A stretch of 64,000 bases of DNA from Gammaproteobacteria bacterium. Its GTDB lineage: Bacteria; Pseudomonadota; Gammaproteobacteria; Pseudomonadales; Halieaceae. The notes beneath the pieces were generated by a model. That model saw only the letters and a program-made list of their open reading frames with translations, made no database searches and was not told where the DNA came from. The stretch spans positions 18,913 through 82,912 of the forward strand of contig JAHEKX010000013.1 in the NCBI GenBank assembly GCA_024644535.1. The letters run 5' to 3'. Shown one piece after another: positions 35,986 to 44,471 of the stretch; the first letter of the stretch is position 1, and every line of letters begins with the position of its first letter. Made by a program: the position numbers and the translations under genes.

Positions 35986-36276
35986 ATGTCAGCTTACTTA
36001 ATAGTGATGCGCGAGGGCCCCTTATTAGATGACGAGGCGATGGCTCAGTATCAAACTCGCACCCGGCAGCTAGCCAGCAAAATTAAACTCAAGCCTCTGG
36101 CGCTTTATGGTGAGCTTATTCCCTTGGAGGGAGTCGCGCCCGACGCGGCGCTTGTTCTTGAGTTTGGCAGCATTGAGGATGCGATGGCATGGTACAAGGC
36201 ACCGGATTATCAAGTCGCGTTACAGTACCGACTAAAATCCGCGGAATTTCGATCATTCATCATTAACGGACTTTAA
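35986..36276 (+). CDS. DUF1330 family protein
   Basis: A 96-residue dimeric ferredoxin-like-fold protein of the DUF1330 family, with MSAYLIVMREGP at the start, ALYGELIPLEG in the middle and EDAMAWYKAPDYQ, the most conserved family segment. The function is unknown; relatives are found beside many catabolic enzymes. It starts twelve bases before the Old Yellow Enzyme gene and is likely cotranscribed. Confidence 0.8.
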   Translation: MSAYLIVMREGPLLDDEAMAQYQTRTRQLASKIKLKPLALYGELIPLEGVAPDAALVLEFGSIEDAMAWYKAPDYQVALQYRLKSAEFRSFIINGL

Positions 36277-36288
36277 TAAGAGAGCGCT

Positions 36289-37395
36289 ATGGAACAGCCA
36301 CTTTTTGCACCTTTTCGGTCACCTAAACTCACGCTTAAAAACCGTATCGCCATGGCGCCAATGACTCGCAGTTTCTCGGTCGGTAACGTGCCTAACGCTG
36401 AGGTGGTCGAGTACTACCGTAAACGCGCCGCCGGTGGCACGGGACTTATCATCACAGAAGGTACATGCGTTGACCATGAAGCAGCCCACGGGTTCCAGGC
36501 GGTTCCCAATTTTTTTGGTGACGACGCTTTAGCTGGATGGTCGCAGGTTGTGAAAGCCGTACATGCGGAGGGCGGCAAAATCGCGCCACAGCTATGGCAC
36601 GTGGGTGCGGTTAGAACGCCCGGCGATTACCCCGGAGGACAATTACCAGCTTATTCGCCTTCTGGTCTGGCAGCCCCTGGTGTGCCCACTGGGAAAAAGA
36701 TGAGTGAAAGTGACGTTGCTGATGTTATCGAAGCTTTCGCGAGCGCAGCGGAAAACGCGAAAGCCGTTGGGATGGATGCGATTGAGCTACACGGAGCTCA
36801 TGGTTATTTGATAGATCAGTTCTTTTGGCAGGCCACGAATCAGCGAACAGACAGATACGGAGGTGATTTTCAAAGCCGTTCCCAATTCGCGCTTGAAATG
36901 CTCGCGGCAATTCGTGCACGGGTGGGTGAAGACTATCCGATTATCTTTCGATATTCGCAGTGGAAGCAGCAGGATTACGGTGCGCGGCTCGTTCAAACGC
37001 CTAAGGCCCTGGAATCATTCCTTGGTCCGCTCAGTGATGCTGGGGTTGATATTTTCCACTGTTCTCAGCGCCGGTTTTGGGATGCTGAATTTGACGGCAG
37101 CGACCTTAATCTTGCGGGGTGGACTAAAAAATTGACTGGCAAACCGACCATTTCTGTCGGGAGCGTGGGGTTAGATCAGGACTTCATCGCCGATGTTAAA
37201 GAAGGTTTTAAATCAGCTCAGTCGGTCGGTATCGAAAAGCTCGAAGAGCTTTTAGATCGCGGCGACTTTGATCTGATTGCTATCGGTCGAGCCTTGATTG
37301 CTAATCCAGACTGGCCAAGGCTCATTGAAACTGGCCAGTCGGATAAATTAGTCGATTTCTCTAAAGATATGCTCTATTCGTTAGATGGTGCATAG
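36289..37395 (+). CDS. NADH:flavin oxidoreductase, Old Yellow Enzyme family
   Basis: A 368-residue FMN barrel enzyme. The start LFAPFRSPKLTLKNRIAMAPMTRSF, the HGAHGYLIDQFF substrate-binding segment, TDRYGGDFQSRSQF and the FMN phosphate region IAIGRALIANPDW are all typical. Members reduce activated C=C bonds of enones and nitroesters with NAD(P)H. In this setting it may reduce an unsaturated ketone intermediate. AAGAGAGCG upstream of the ATG gives a usable ribosome-binding site. It converges with the acetoacetyl-CoA synthetase gene. Confidence 0.85.
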   Translation: MEQPLFAPFRSPKLTLKNRIAMAPMTRSFSVGNVPNAEVVEYYRKRAAGGTGLIITEGTCVDHEAAHGFQAVPNFFGDDALAGWSQVVKAVHAEGGKIAPQLWHVGAVRTPGDYPGGQLPAYSPSGLAAPGVPTGKKMSESDVADVIEAFASAAENAKAVGMDAIELHGAHGYLIDQFFWQATNQRTDRYGGDFQSRSQFALEMLAAIRARVGEDYPIIFRYSQWKQQDYGARLVQTPKALESFLGPLSDAGVDIFHCSQRRFWDAEFDGSDLNLAGWTKKLTGKPTISVGSVGLDQDFIADVKEGFKSAQSVGIEKLEELLDRGDFDLIAIGRALIANPDWPRLIETGQSDKLVDFSKDMLYSLDGA

Positions 37396-37401
37396 ACTCT
37401 G

Positions 37402-37416
37402 TTTGCCATGGGCAAA
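37402..37416. terminator. Short hairpin between convergent genes
   Basis: TTTGCC at 37402-37407 pairs with GGCAAA at 37411-37416 over an ATG loop, between the ends of the OYE and acetoacetyl-CoA synthetase genes. The stem is only 6 bp and weak, so this is a tentative call. Confidence 0.35.
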
Positions 37417-37427
37417 AGTTAAACGCC

Positions 37428-39389
37428 TTAGTCCTCTCTGAGCTCTGGTAAATCTTTAAATAATGACAAGGATTGAGGGTTTGCTAGAGCATCTGTATTG
37501 ACGACAGGCCAGTGGTGTACAACATTGCGTACCGCCAATTCGACAAGTTTGCCCGTGATGGTGCGAGGCACATCGGCGACAGCGATTATTTTTGAAGGCA
37601 CGTGCCTCGGCGTGGTTTCGGCCCGGATTGTCTTCTTTATTTTGTTGCGTAAAGTGTCGGTGAGTACTTCCCCGTCTTTAAGCACGACAAATAGCACAAC
37701 ACGGACATCGTCATTCCAATCTTGACCGATACACAAGCTGTCTAAAACCTCGGGCACCTTTTGAACCTGTCGATAGATTTCCGCCGTACCGATGCGAACG
37801 CCGCCAGGATTCAAGATGGTATCCGATCGGCCGTGGATGATCATGCCTTGGTGTTCTGTGATCTCCGCAAAATCACCGTGTGCCCACACGTTTGGAAATT
37901 GTTCGAAGTAGGCGGCGCTAAATTTGCTGCGATCCGGGTCATTCCAAAAGCCGATTGGCATACTTGGAAACGGCTTAGTGCACACCAGCTCGGCTTTCTG
38001 TTGGGTCACGCTAACGCCGTGCTCGTCCCAGCATTCTACCGCCATGCCTAAGCCTATACATTGAATTTCGCCCTCCCAAACGGGAAGCGTGGGGCATCCT
38101 AAAACAAAGCAAGAGATGATATCTGTTCCGCCAGAGATCGAGGACAGACACACGTCTTTCTTTACGTCACGATAGACATAGCGAAAGCTTTCATGACTTA
38201 GCGGCGAGCCAGTTGAAAGTACCGAACGGAGACTCGATAAATTGTGAGTTTCTTTTGGTTTTACACCCGCTTTCTCGAGTGAGGCAATATACTTAGCGCT
38301 GGTGCCAAAAATATTAATTCCCTCGTCTTGGGCGATGTCCATCATTGTCCCATCATGGGGGAAAAACGGGCTGCCATCATAAAGAACCAATGTGGCTCCT
38401 AGACTCAATCCACTAACAAGCCAGTTCCACATCGCCCAGCCCGTCGTTGTATAGTAGAACAGAGTATCTCCCGCTGATACGTCAGAGTGTAAGCTGACTT
38501 CTTTGATGTGCTGCAAGAGGGTTCCGCCGGAGCCATGCACGATGCACTTAGGTTTTCCTGTCGTACCAGACGAGTACATAATAAACAGCGGGTGATCAAA
38601 CGGCATTTGAGTGTACTCGAGGTCCACTCCCCTGTGAGGCTCTATAAAATCTTGGTAATGCTTTACCTTTGAGTTTTGATCAAGGTTTATTGCGAGATCC
38701 GCGGTAGGGACTAGAATCACCGTACCGATAGACTCGATTTCACCAAGCACCTCATTGATTTTGTTGTAGCATTCTATTGTCTTACCGTTGTAAAAATAGC
38801 CGTCACAAGCGAATAACACTTTGGGAGTGATTTGTCCAAAGCGGTCAATGACGCCTGCAGAGCCGAAATCTGGTGAGCAGGAAGACCAGATGGCACCGAG
38901 ACTTGCAGTCGCGAGCATAGCTATTACTGTTTCCGGTACGTTGGGAAGCCAGCCTGCTACCCGGTCACCTGCTGTAACCCCCAAATTCTTTAATGCCGCG
39001 CTTACAGCAGCTACTTCATCGTTCAGCTGACGATAAGTCATTTGTCGCCGGCTCCCGTCTTCCATCCTGGCTACCAGTGCCAGTGTTTCATCAGCTTTGC
39101 TCAGCAAGTTTTCAGCGTAGTTAAGTGTTATTCCACTGAACCAACGGTTATCCATAAAGTTTGGAGCGGACGATAATGCTTGCTGATACTCACCTTGGAA
39201 GCAAACTTTGCCCCAGCGCATAATGGCTGGCCAGAAGTCGTTGGGATTGTCTACGCTCCATTGCTGCAGGCTTGGATAGTCGACATCAGCCGGCACGTGG
39301 CCCTGTAATTCGTCTCGCACAAATCGCATTAAATTGGTGTTCGCGATTTGCTGTGTTGAGGGGTTCCACAGGGGTTGTGTGCTGGTCAT
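37428..39389 (-). CDS. Acetoacetyl-CoA synthetase
   Basis: A 653-residue enzyme, the usual length for acetoacetate-CoA ligase. ATG at 39389 is chosen because homology starts at MTSTQPLWNPS; an open frame continues 68 codons upstream but has no family match and would cover the divergent promoter. Marks are NFWSGITLNYAEN-like spacing near residue 80-95, MYSSGTTGKPKCIVHG and the C-terminal TITGKLVELAVRNVV with the catalytic Lys. It turns acetoacetate into acetoacetyl-CoA, which the thiolase at 41265 could split. A 16-bp palindrome lies 35 bases upstream. Confidence 0.85.
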   Translation of the reverse strand: MTSTQPLWNPSTQQIANTNLMRFVRDELQGHVPADVDYPSLQQWSVDNPNDFWPAIMRWGKVCFQGEYQQALSSAPNFMDNRWFSGITLNYAENLLSKADETLALVARMEDGSRRQMTYRQLNDEVAAVSAALKNLGVTAGDRVAGWLPNVPETVIAMLATASLGAIWSSCSPDFGSAGVIDRFGQITPKVLFACDGYFYNGKTIECYNKINEVLGEIESIGTVILVPTADLAINLDQNSKVKHYQDFIEPHRGVDLEYTQMPFDHPLFIMYSSGTTGKPKCIVHGSGGTLLQHIKEVSLHSDVSAGDTLFYYTTTGWAMWNWLVSGLSLGATLVLYDGSPFFPHDGTMMDIAQDEGINIFGTSAKYIASLEKAGVKPKETHNLSSLRSVLSTGSPLSHESFRYVYRDVKKDVCLSSISGGTDIISCFVLGCPTLPVWEGEIQCIGLGMAVECWDEHGVSVTQQKAELVCTKPFPSMPIGFWNDPDRSKFSAAYFEQFPNVWAHGDFAEITEHQGMIIHGRSDTILNPGGVRIGTAEIYRQVQKVPEVLDSLCIGQDWNDDVRVVLFVVLKDGEVLTDTLRNKIKKTIRAETTPRHVPSKIIAVADVPRTITGKLVELAVRNVVHHWPVVNTDALANPQSLSLFKDLPELRED

Positions 39390-39423
39390 ACAATATCTCG
39401 GTATTTCTGTTTGGCTGCCTATG

Positions 39424-39439
39424 TTAGAGCTTGCTCTAA
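39424..39439. promoter_or_regulatory. Palindrome TTAGAGCTTGCTCTAA in divergent promoter
   Basis: TTAGAGC and GCTCTAA are perfect inverted repeats separated by TT. The site is 35 bases upstream of the acetoacetyl-CoA synthetase start and 127 before the second Rieske gene. It differs from the CAAC/GTTG palindromes, implying a different regulator. Confidence 0.5.
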
Positions 39440-39565
39440 GAAATGCTACTGCGTCTATGGGTATGGTGACCGCTTGTTGTTTAAAAGCGACACGATAATC
39501 GTTAATTTGTGGTCGCAGGCAGTCGCCTGTGCTAGGTTTTTGTAAAATAGAAAGGTGAGTGCAAT

Positions 39566-40753
39566 ATGCGTTCGATATCTGATCCTTTTTCACCCGTTGC
39601 TAAGTCGGAGCTTGCGATTCAGGGCACAGAGCCAATTCCGGCCGAGGTATACCACTGCCCAAAATATTTTGAGCTGGAGCGGGATGCTATATTTAAGTGC
39701 GCGTGGCTGCAGCTCGGTCACGTTTGTGAGCTGCCTGATGATGGCGCGTTTATAGTCGTACCTGTAGAGGTGGCAAAGACCAGTATTCTGATTACCAGAG
39801 TGAAAGGTGGAGAGCTTCGGGCCTTCCACAATGTGTGCCCTCATCGTGGTACTCGTTTAGTGAGCGATTGCGCTGGACGAGCCACTCGCTTTACATGCCC
39901 CTATCACGCCTGGACCTTTGCAAATGATGGGCGTTTGCTTGGTGCGCCAGACGCCGATAATTTTTATTTTGACGTGTCTGCAAGCCATTTGCCGGAGGTC
40001 GCAGTCGACGTTTGTGGTGGCTTTATATTTGTGAATCTGCAGCGTGAACCTGCGCAGACCTTGCGCCAATTTTTAGGGGATCTGGCGCCAGAATTACAAA
40101 AAATACCCCACGCTCAAGCGACTACATTCTCGGAATACACCTACGAAGTGCAGGCGAACTGGAAGTTAACTTACGATAATTTTCAAGAAAACTATCACTT
40201 GCGTTTCATTCATCCCCGCTCCGGAGCAGCGGCAGGTGGTCCCGAAAACCCGTTTGGTTATCCGGAAGGCTATGCGTTCCATGATCCGCACCGTACACAG
40301 ACGATCTGGTCCAATCCTAATCCACCAGTAAAACCTTTCCAGGCAGTTGCCTTTGGGGCATTAGCGAATTCTATTGCGGCAGCTGGAGGAAATTTCGGGG
40401 TCAATACGTACTTTGGGGTTTTTCCTAATTTATTTGTGCTCGGCAAAGGTATGACGCCTTTTAGCCAGTGCATTATGCCGATCGCACCCAACCGAACTAG
40501 AAGTATTATCAGACTGTACTGGAATGGCGATGATGATTCAGCGGCGAAGCGATTTGGACGTGAATACGCTACCGCGCTTGCTATGGATATTCACAGTGAA
40601 GATCGAGATATGATTGAACGAGGACAGCAAGGTCTGGAAAGTGGCGCTATCAGCCATATTCATTTTCAGTCGCAGGAAGTTTTGTGTCGGCATTTGTACA
40701 ATCAAGTTGATCAAAAAGTAAAAGCATATCAGCGTGAGCAAGGGGATCTTTAA
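39566..40753 (+). CDS. Rieske non-heme iron oxygenase, alpha subunit (second copy)
   Basis: A 395-residue Rieske oxygenase with cluster ligands C91-P-H93 (NVCPHRGTRL) and C111-P-Y-H114 (FTCPYHAW), and iron ligands H211 and H216 in ENYHLRFIH. It resembles carnitine/choline monooxygenase-like and related C-N or ring oxygenases rather than classical two-subunit dioxygenases. It is shorter than the copy at 20994 and shares only the motifs. No beta subunit or reductase is adjacent, but a small unknown gene overlaps its stop. Confidence 0.8.
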   Translation: MRSISDPFSPVAKSELAIQGTEPIPAEVYHCPKYFELERDAIFKCAWLQLGHVCELPDDGAFIVVPVEVAKTSILITRVKGGELRAFHNVCPHRGTRLVSDCAGRATRFTCPYHAWTFANDGRLLGAPDADNFYFDVSASHLPEVAVDVCGGFIFVNLQREPAQTLRQFLGDLAPELQKIPHAQATTFSEYTYEVQANWKLTYDNFQENYHLRFIHPRSGAAAGGPENPFGYPEGYAFHDPHRTQTIWSNPNPPVKPFQAVAFGALANSIAAAGGNFGVNTYFGVFPNLFVLGKGMTPFSQCIMPIAPNRTRSIIRLYWNGDDDSAAKRFGREYATALAMDIHSEDRDMIERGQQGLESGAISHIHFQSQEVLCRHLYNQVDQKVKAYQREQGDL

Positions 40754-41097
40754 TGGAGGTTTTGCTTCCCGAGATGTTCCGTGAGTGGCAAGTGTTTGTG
40801 GGGCAGTGGACGGCAACGGACGGTGATTCACGCCTGCGTGCCAGGCTCTCAAGTTCAAATGAAGAGAGGGAGCGTTTTTTTATGGCATGTTCACATAGAG
40901 TACCTGACGCGCTGGCACACTTAGATCGTTGCCCCATAGCGGCTTGGACAGAAGGCGACCATCTTTTAATGAACTTGCTGCTGAGTCTTGCTCACGTTGC
41001 TCTCGCGGTCGAAACGCAAGGAGATGCTGAGACAGAGCATGCTCGATTCGCGCAGTACATGCATTACACCCAGACGCCGCGGCTGGTGACAGAATGA
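40753..41097 (+). CDS. Small hypothetical protein coupled to the second Rieske oxygenase
   Basis: A 114-residue protein whose ATG overlaps the Rieske stop by one base (TAATG), strong evidence that it is real and co-translated. It is probably alpha-helical and acidic, with no Cys pair, membrane segment or known motif that I recognise. It is too short and lacks the features of oxygenase beta subunits or ferredoxins. It could be a chaperone, activator or non-canonical small subunit of the oxygenase; this is inference from position. Confidence 0.6.
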   Translation: MEVLLPEMFREWQVFVGQWTATDGDSRLRARLSSSNEERERFFMACSHRVPDALAHLDRCPIAAWTEGDHLLMNLLLSLAHVALAVETQGDAETEHARFAQYMHYTQTPRLVTE

Positions 41098-41196
41098 GAA
41101 TTTACTTGATTCACTAGAGCCGTGCTTTGGAGCCGAGCGACCTCACAATCCGCAAGTCTCCAGTCCAGGCTGTCGGTTTTGATTCCCCGATAGTAG

Positions 41197-41209
41197 ACAA
41201 CTCTGTTGA
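41197..41209. promoter_or_regulatory. Candidate operator ACAACTCTGTTGA overlapping thiolase promoter
   Basis: It matches the palindrome at 11647-11659 at 11 of 13 positions, with the following AT also conserved. Its right arm overlaps the putative -35 hexamer of the thiolase promoter, a position suited to repression. It lies 56 bases before the thiolase start. Confidence 0.55.
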
Positions 41210-41234
41210 ATAGCTCGGAAGCTGTGTGTATAGT
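41206..41234 (+). promoter_or_regulatory. Putative sigma-70 promoter of the thiolase gene
   Basis: TTGAAT at 41206-41211 and TATAGT at 41229-41234 are separated by 17 bases, close to consensus. Transcription would begin about 25 bases before the thiolase ATG. The -35 overlaps the palindromic operator candidate. Confidence 0.5.
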
Positions 41235-41264
41235 TTTCTAAAATTTAGTTACCGAGAGTTCAAC

Positions 41265-42518
41265 ATGAGCGAAGCCTATATTATTGACGCAGTCCGAACA
41301 CCCCGAGGAGCAGGTAAGCCTGGGAAAGGCGGTCTAGTGAATTGTCATCCGCAGCATTTGGCAGCAACCGTGATGCGTGCGATAGCAGATCGCAACGATC
41401 TAGGGGAAAACACGATCGATGATGTCATTTGGGGCACCAGCTCGCAGAAAGGAAAGCAGGGTGGCGACGTGGGTCGCATGGGGGCGCTGGACGCTGGACT
41501 GGGTATCGAAGTCAGTGGCGTTACTATGGATCGGTTTTGTGGCAGCGGTCTGACCTCTATTGCTCTGGCTGCAGGTCAGTTAAAAGCCGGTTTCGATGAT
41601 CTGCTGATTGCCGGTGGTAGCGAAATGATGTCAGAAATAGAGAGCCAGCGGCGTTTAGAGCAAGAACACAAAATGCCCTCTGTTGGACTCGGCACCGGTA
41701 ACTTACGGCTGCAAGCCAAGTTCCCACAGTCGCATCAGGGCGTATGTGCTGATGCGGTTGCGTCTATTGAAGGTATCGATCGTTTAGCATTAGATGCTAT
41801 CGCAATTGAAAGTCAAAATCGGGCAGATGTCGCGATACGCGAGGGAAGATTCAAACAGTCTATTGTTCCGGTTTTAGGGGATGATGGTGAGGTGATTCTC
41901 GCTCATGATGAACACCCAAGACCGGGTACGACACTCGAAGATTTGGCGCAGTTGGCACCTAGCTTTGCTCAAATATCCGAGATGGTCATTGATCGTCAGG
42001 GGACTACATTCAAAGGGCTCATCAATAAAGTTTATCCCGACGTAGACATTCAGCACTTTCATCATGCAGGAAATAGTTCGGGCGTGGTCGATGGTGCCGC
42101 TGCACTTCTACTTGCGTCTAAACATACCGTACAAAAGCAGGGCTTAAAGCCTCGTGCGCGCATCGTTATGACTGCCAATGTGGGTAGCTGTCCAACACTA
42201 ATGCTTAACTCTCCGGTGGCGGCTGCCAAAAAGGTACTACAAAAAGCGGGATTGACGCTTGCTGACATTGACTTGTGGGAGGTCAATGAGGCTTTTGCGG
42301 TTGTTGTAGAGAAGTTTATCCGTGATCTGGACTTGAATCGTGATCAAGTTAATGTCAACGGAGGCGCAATAGCAATGGGGCATCCGATTGGTGCAACCGG
42401 CGCTGTGCTGGTGGGTACCGTCCTTGATGAATTAGAGCGTCGCGACTTGAAACGAGGTCTTATTACGATGTGCGCCGCTGGCGGCATGGGGCCGGCAATT
42501 ATTATCGAGCGGGTGTAG
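41265..42518 (+). CDS. Acetyl-CoA C-acyltransferase (thiolase)
   Basis: A 417-residue thiolase starting [15 protein letters not shown]. Catalytic residues are all present: C92 in DRFCGSG, H373 in [11 protein letters not shown] and C403 in CAAGGMG. The ATG at 41265 is preferred over an upstream frame start at 41226 that lies inside the promoter. It cleaves 3-ketoacyl-CoA or acetoacetyl-CoA, closing the beta-oxidation cycle formed by the dehydrogenases, hydratase and SDR. The E2-like gene follows after two bases. Confidence 0.9.
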   Translation: MSEAYIIDAVRTPRGAGKPGKGGLVNCHPQHLAATVMRAIADRNDLGENTIDDVIWGTSSQKGKQGGDVGRMGALDAGLGIEVSGVTMDRFCGSGLTSIALAAGQLKAGFDDLLIAGGSEMMSEIESQRRLEQEHKMPSVGLGTGNLRLQAKFPQSHQGVCADAVASIEGIDRLALDAIAIESQNRADVAIREGRFKQSIVPVLGDDGEVILAHDEHPRPGTTLEDLAQLAPSFAQISEMVIDRQGTTFKGLINKVYPDVDIQHFHHAGNSSGVVDGAAALLLASKHTVQKQGLKPRARIVMTANVGSCPTLMLNSPVAAAKKVLQKAGLTLADIDLWEVNEAFAVVVEKFIRDLDLNRDQVNVNGGAIAMGHPIGATGAVLVGTVLDELERRDLKRGLITMCAAGGMGPAIIIERV

Positions 42519-42520
42519 TC

Positions 42521-43264
42521 ATGAGCAATAAATTTTCAAACATGTTTCCATGGCCCGAGGACGACTTTTCTCAGTATGGCGCGGTCGAGCAAAAGGCTAT
42601 CGGGAAAATTCAGCAGCATGTCGGTAAGGTGATGGACCGGAACTGGGTGTCTATCCCCCATGTGACGCACCATGACGATATTGATATTACCGCCATAGAG
42701 CAGCGACGTAAGGACTGGAATAGCGCCAACCCAGAACAAAAGGTCAGTATCCTTCCGTGCTTGGTAAAGGCGGCTGTGGAAGTCCTAAAGCAGTATCCGA
42801 AATTTAACTGTTCGCTGAGTGCCGATGGATCAACGGTGACTCAGAAAAGCTACTACCACATGGGTATTGCGGTCGACGTTGAGTCAGGTTTACTGGTACC
42901 GGTTGTTCGGGACTGTGATGTTAAGTCGGTCACCGAGATTGCCGCGGACATCAACGACATGTCAACGAGAGCGAAGACTAAAGGACTGCCAATGTCCGAC
43001 ATGTCGGGTGGTTGTTTCACGCTTAGTTCCCTCGGGCACATTGGAGGTACAGGTTTTACGCCAATTATTAATGCGCCCGAAGTGGCGATTTTGGGTGTCT
43101 GTAAAGCTCGTCAGGTGGTCTCTCTTGATGCTAAAGGACAAGTGGAAAGTCGGCTTATGCTACCGTTGTCGCTGAGTTATGATCACCGCGTGATTAACGG
43201 CGCGGACGCGGCGCGATTTATGGTGGCTTTTTCCGAGGCTCTTGAACGCGTTGAGTTTTCTTAA
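42521..43264 (+). CDS. Free-standing E2 catalytic domain (2-oxoacid dehydrogenase acyltransferase)
   Basis: A 247-residue protein consisting only of the acyltransferase domain of E2 components. It has [29 protein letters not shown] and the active site [15 protein letters not shown] with H222; the Asn in HRVING also occurs in some bona fide E2p enzymes. Lipoyl and peripheral-subunit-binding domains are missing, and no E1 or E3 gene is near. ATG at 42521 is two bases after the thiolase stop. It may transfer acyl groups between CoA and another thiol, using a lipoyl carrier encoded elsewhere or none. Confidence 0.85.
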   Translation: MSNKFSNMFPWPEDDFSQYGAVEQKAIGKIQQHVGKVMDRNWVSIPHVTHHDDIDITAIEQRRKDWNSANPEQKVSILPCLVKAAVEVLKQYPKFNCSLSADGSTVTQKSYYHMGIAVDVESGLLVPVVRDCDVKSVTEIAADINDMSTRAKTKGLPMSDMSGGCFTLSSLGHIGGTGFTPIINAPEVAILGVCKARQVVSLDAKGQVESRLMLPLSLSYDHRVINGADAARFMVAFSEALERVEFS

Positions 43265-43308
43265 GTGTTGCAGCGCTTCATTGTGGAGCGTGTCGCAGTG
43301 CTAGAGCC

Positions 43309-43331
43309 AAGCGATTAGGTGGCGCTTTTTT
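43309..43331 (+). terminator. Weak rho-independent terminator after E2 gene
   Basis: AAGCG at 43309-43313 and CGCTT at 43323-43327 form a short stem around a 9-base loop and are followed by a T run through 43331. The stem is only 5 bp, so confidence is limited. Confidence 0.4.
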
Positions 43332-43458
43332 ACTTTGGGTGCGCGCAATTTTGATATCATTTGAGTTATGCCTGAACCCGGTTAAGACGTGATTAACCTG
43401 AATGAATTAAACTGGCGCGGCGGGTAGCCGAAGTTCGTGAAAAAATTATTCAGTTTAC

Positions 43459-43467
43459 TGGTATACT
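43459..43467 (+). promoter_or_regulatory. Extended -10 element of second TetR gene
   Basis: TGGTATACT reads as an extended -10 (TGn before TATACT), 48 bases before the GTG start. A clear -35 is not seen, as often with extended -10 promoters. A similar GGTATACTGA occurs before the first TetR gene. Confidence 0.4.
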
Positions 43468-43514
43468 GAACGCGGTTATGGTGAGCAGCTTACAGCTACA
43501 AGGTTGGTGAAAAA

Positions 43515-44177
43515 GTGTCAACGAGTGAACAATCCAGCGCGGCGAAAAAAAACGTGCGACGCAGAAATCCAGAGAAGACTCGTCAGGTGATTCTAGAGAC
43601 AGCAAGCGCTTTGCTTGCGAAGAGCGGACCTGATGGAGTGAGCGTATCAGAGGTTGCCAACCTCGCCGGTATTAATCGAGGAACTGCTTACCATCATTTC
43701 CAAACGCGGGAAGAGCTTACCAATGCCACTATGGAGTGGGTAAGCGAGCGCCTTTGTGACGAGTTGTTCAGCGATCCCGACACTGATAACTTCGATGTAC
43801 GGCATAGCTCGACTGATATCGCGGATAGAATGGCAGCGTTTGCCATGAGTAATCCGGAGTTTGGAACGGCTTGGTTGCGGCGTATGCGGTTTAAAGAAGA
43901 TCAGAGCAAAGATAGGTTTTGGAAGGCATTCGTCTCCCATATGGAGAAATTTTCAGAGTCTGACATCGCCGAAAAAAATATCGATGTGGAGGTCCATTCG
44001 TTTATCATGCTGGTTAGCACATTTCTATGGCCACTCTGGTGTAATGCGCAAAATTTGAGTCCGCGGAAACGGAAAGAGCTTCAAGTTCGGTTCCGAAACG
44101 AGGTTTTGCGGATGGAAATGTACGGAATCATCGATGAGCGTAAAATCGTCGAGAAACGCAAGCAACTGCAGAAGTAG
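43515..44177 (+). CDS. TetR/AcrR-family regulator, paralogue of the 4111-4800 protein
   Basis: A 220-residue TetR protein with GTG start. The DNA-binding part reads RRRNPEKTRQVILETASALL, then GVSVSEVANLAGINRGTAYHHFQ, nearly position-for-position the same as the first TetR protein; the ligand domains are more diverged but share length and layout. It lies just outside the thiolase/E2 genes at the right end of the catabolic region. The pair may recognise related operators, possibly the CAAC/GTTG palindromes, but that is untested. Confidence 0.85.
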   Translation: MSTSEQSSAAKKNVRRRNPEKTRQVILETASALLAKSGPDGVSVSEVANLAGINRGTAYHHFQTREELTNATMEWVSERLCDELFSDPDTDNFDVRHSSTDIADRMAAFAMSNPEFGTAWLRRMRFKEDQSKDRFWKAFVSHMEKFSESDIAEKNIDVEVHSFIMLVSTFLWPLWCNAQNLSPRKRKELQVRFRNEVLRMEMYGIIDERKIVEKRKQLQK

Positions 44178-44442
44178 CTACCCACCCTGTAATAGAAATG
44201 CGAACGCTGACTTAGTGGGGACCCCAATGAGTCTAGCCCCTGTTCATGCCTCTGTATTTCCGACTGGACTATTTGGCACGGCATGATGTTTTGTGCGTCA
44301 AAACCCTCTCCCATGCAAGATGGGCAAATGCAACTTCCTTTTATTCATCAAAAATAAACCCCCAATACTTTGCTATCGGCTGGGTCAATGCTCCTGACCT
44401 GGTCAATAGTGCAAGTTTATTAAGTCTTGCGACCATTTTTTT

Positions 44443-44471
44443 TTGCGGCATTTGATAAGCATGCTTATAAT
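44443..44471 (+). promoter_or_regulatory. Putative promoter of the MarR-EmrAB operon
   Basis: TTGCGG at 44443-44448 and a perfect TATAAT at 44466-44471 are 17 bases apart. The palindrome at 44455-44468 lies between and over them. The predicted transcription start (about 44478) coincides with an ATG of the MarR gene, hinting at a leaderless message. Confidence 0.5.
44455..44468. promoter_or_regulatory. MarR-type operator ATAAGCATGCTTAT
   Basis: A perfect 14-bp palindrome directly upstream of the MarR gene, located inside its promoter. Size and position are typical for autorepression by MarR/EmrR-type dimers. Confidence 0.65.

Noticed and set aside
37428..39593. Longer acetoacetyl-CoA synthetase starting at 39593
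   Set aside because: The extra 68 residues have no family match and would cover the divergent promoter and overlap the Rieske start; ATG at 39389 gives the normal length.
44213..44226. GGGGACCCC hairpin after the second TetR gene as a terminator
   Set aside because: Four-base stem with a one-base loop and no T run.
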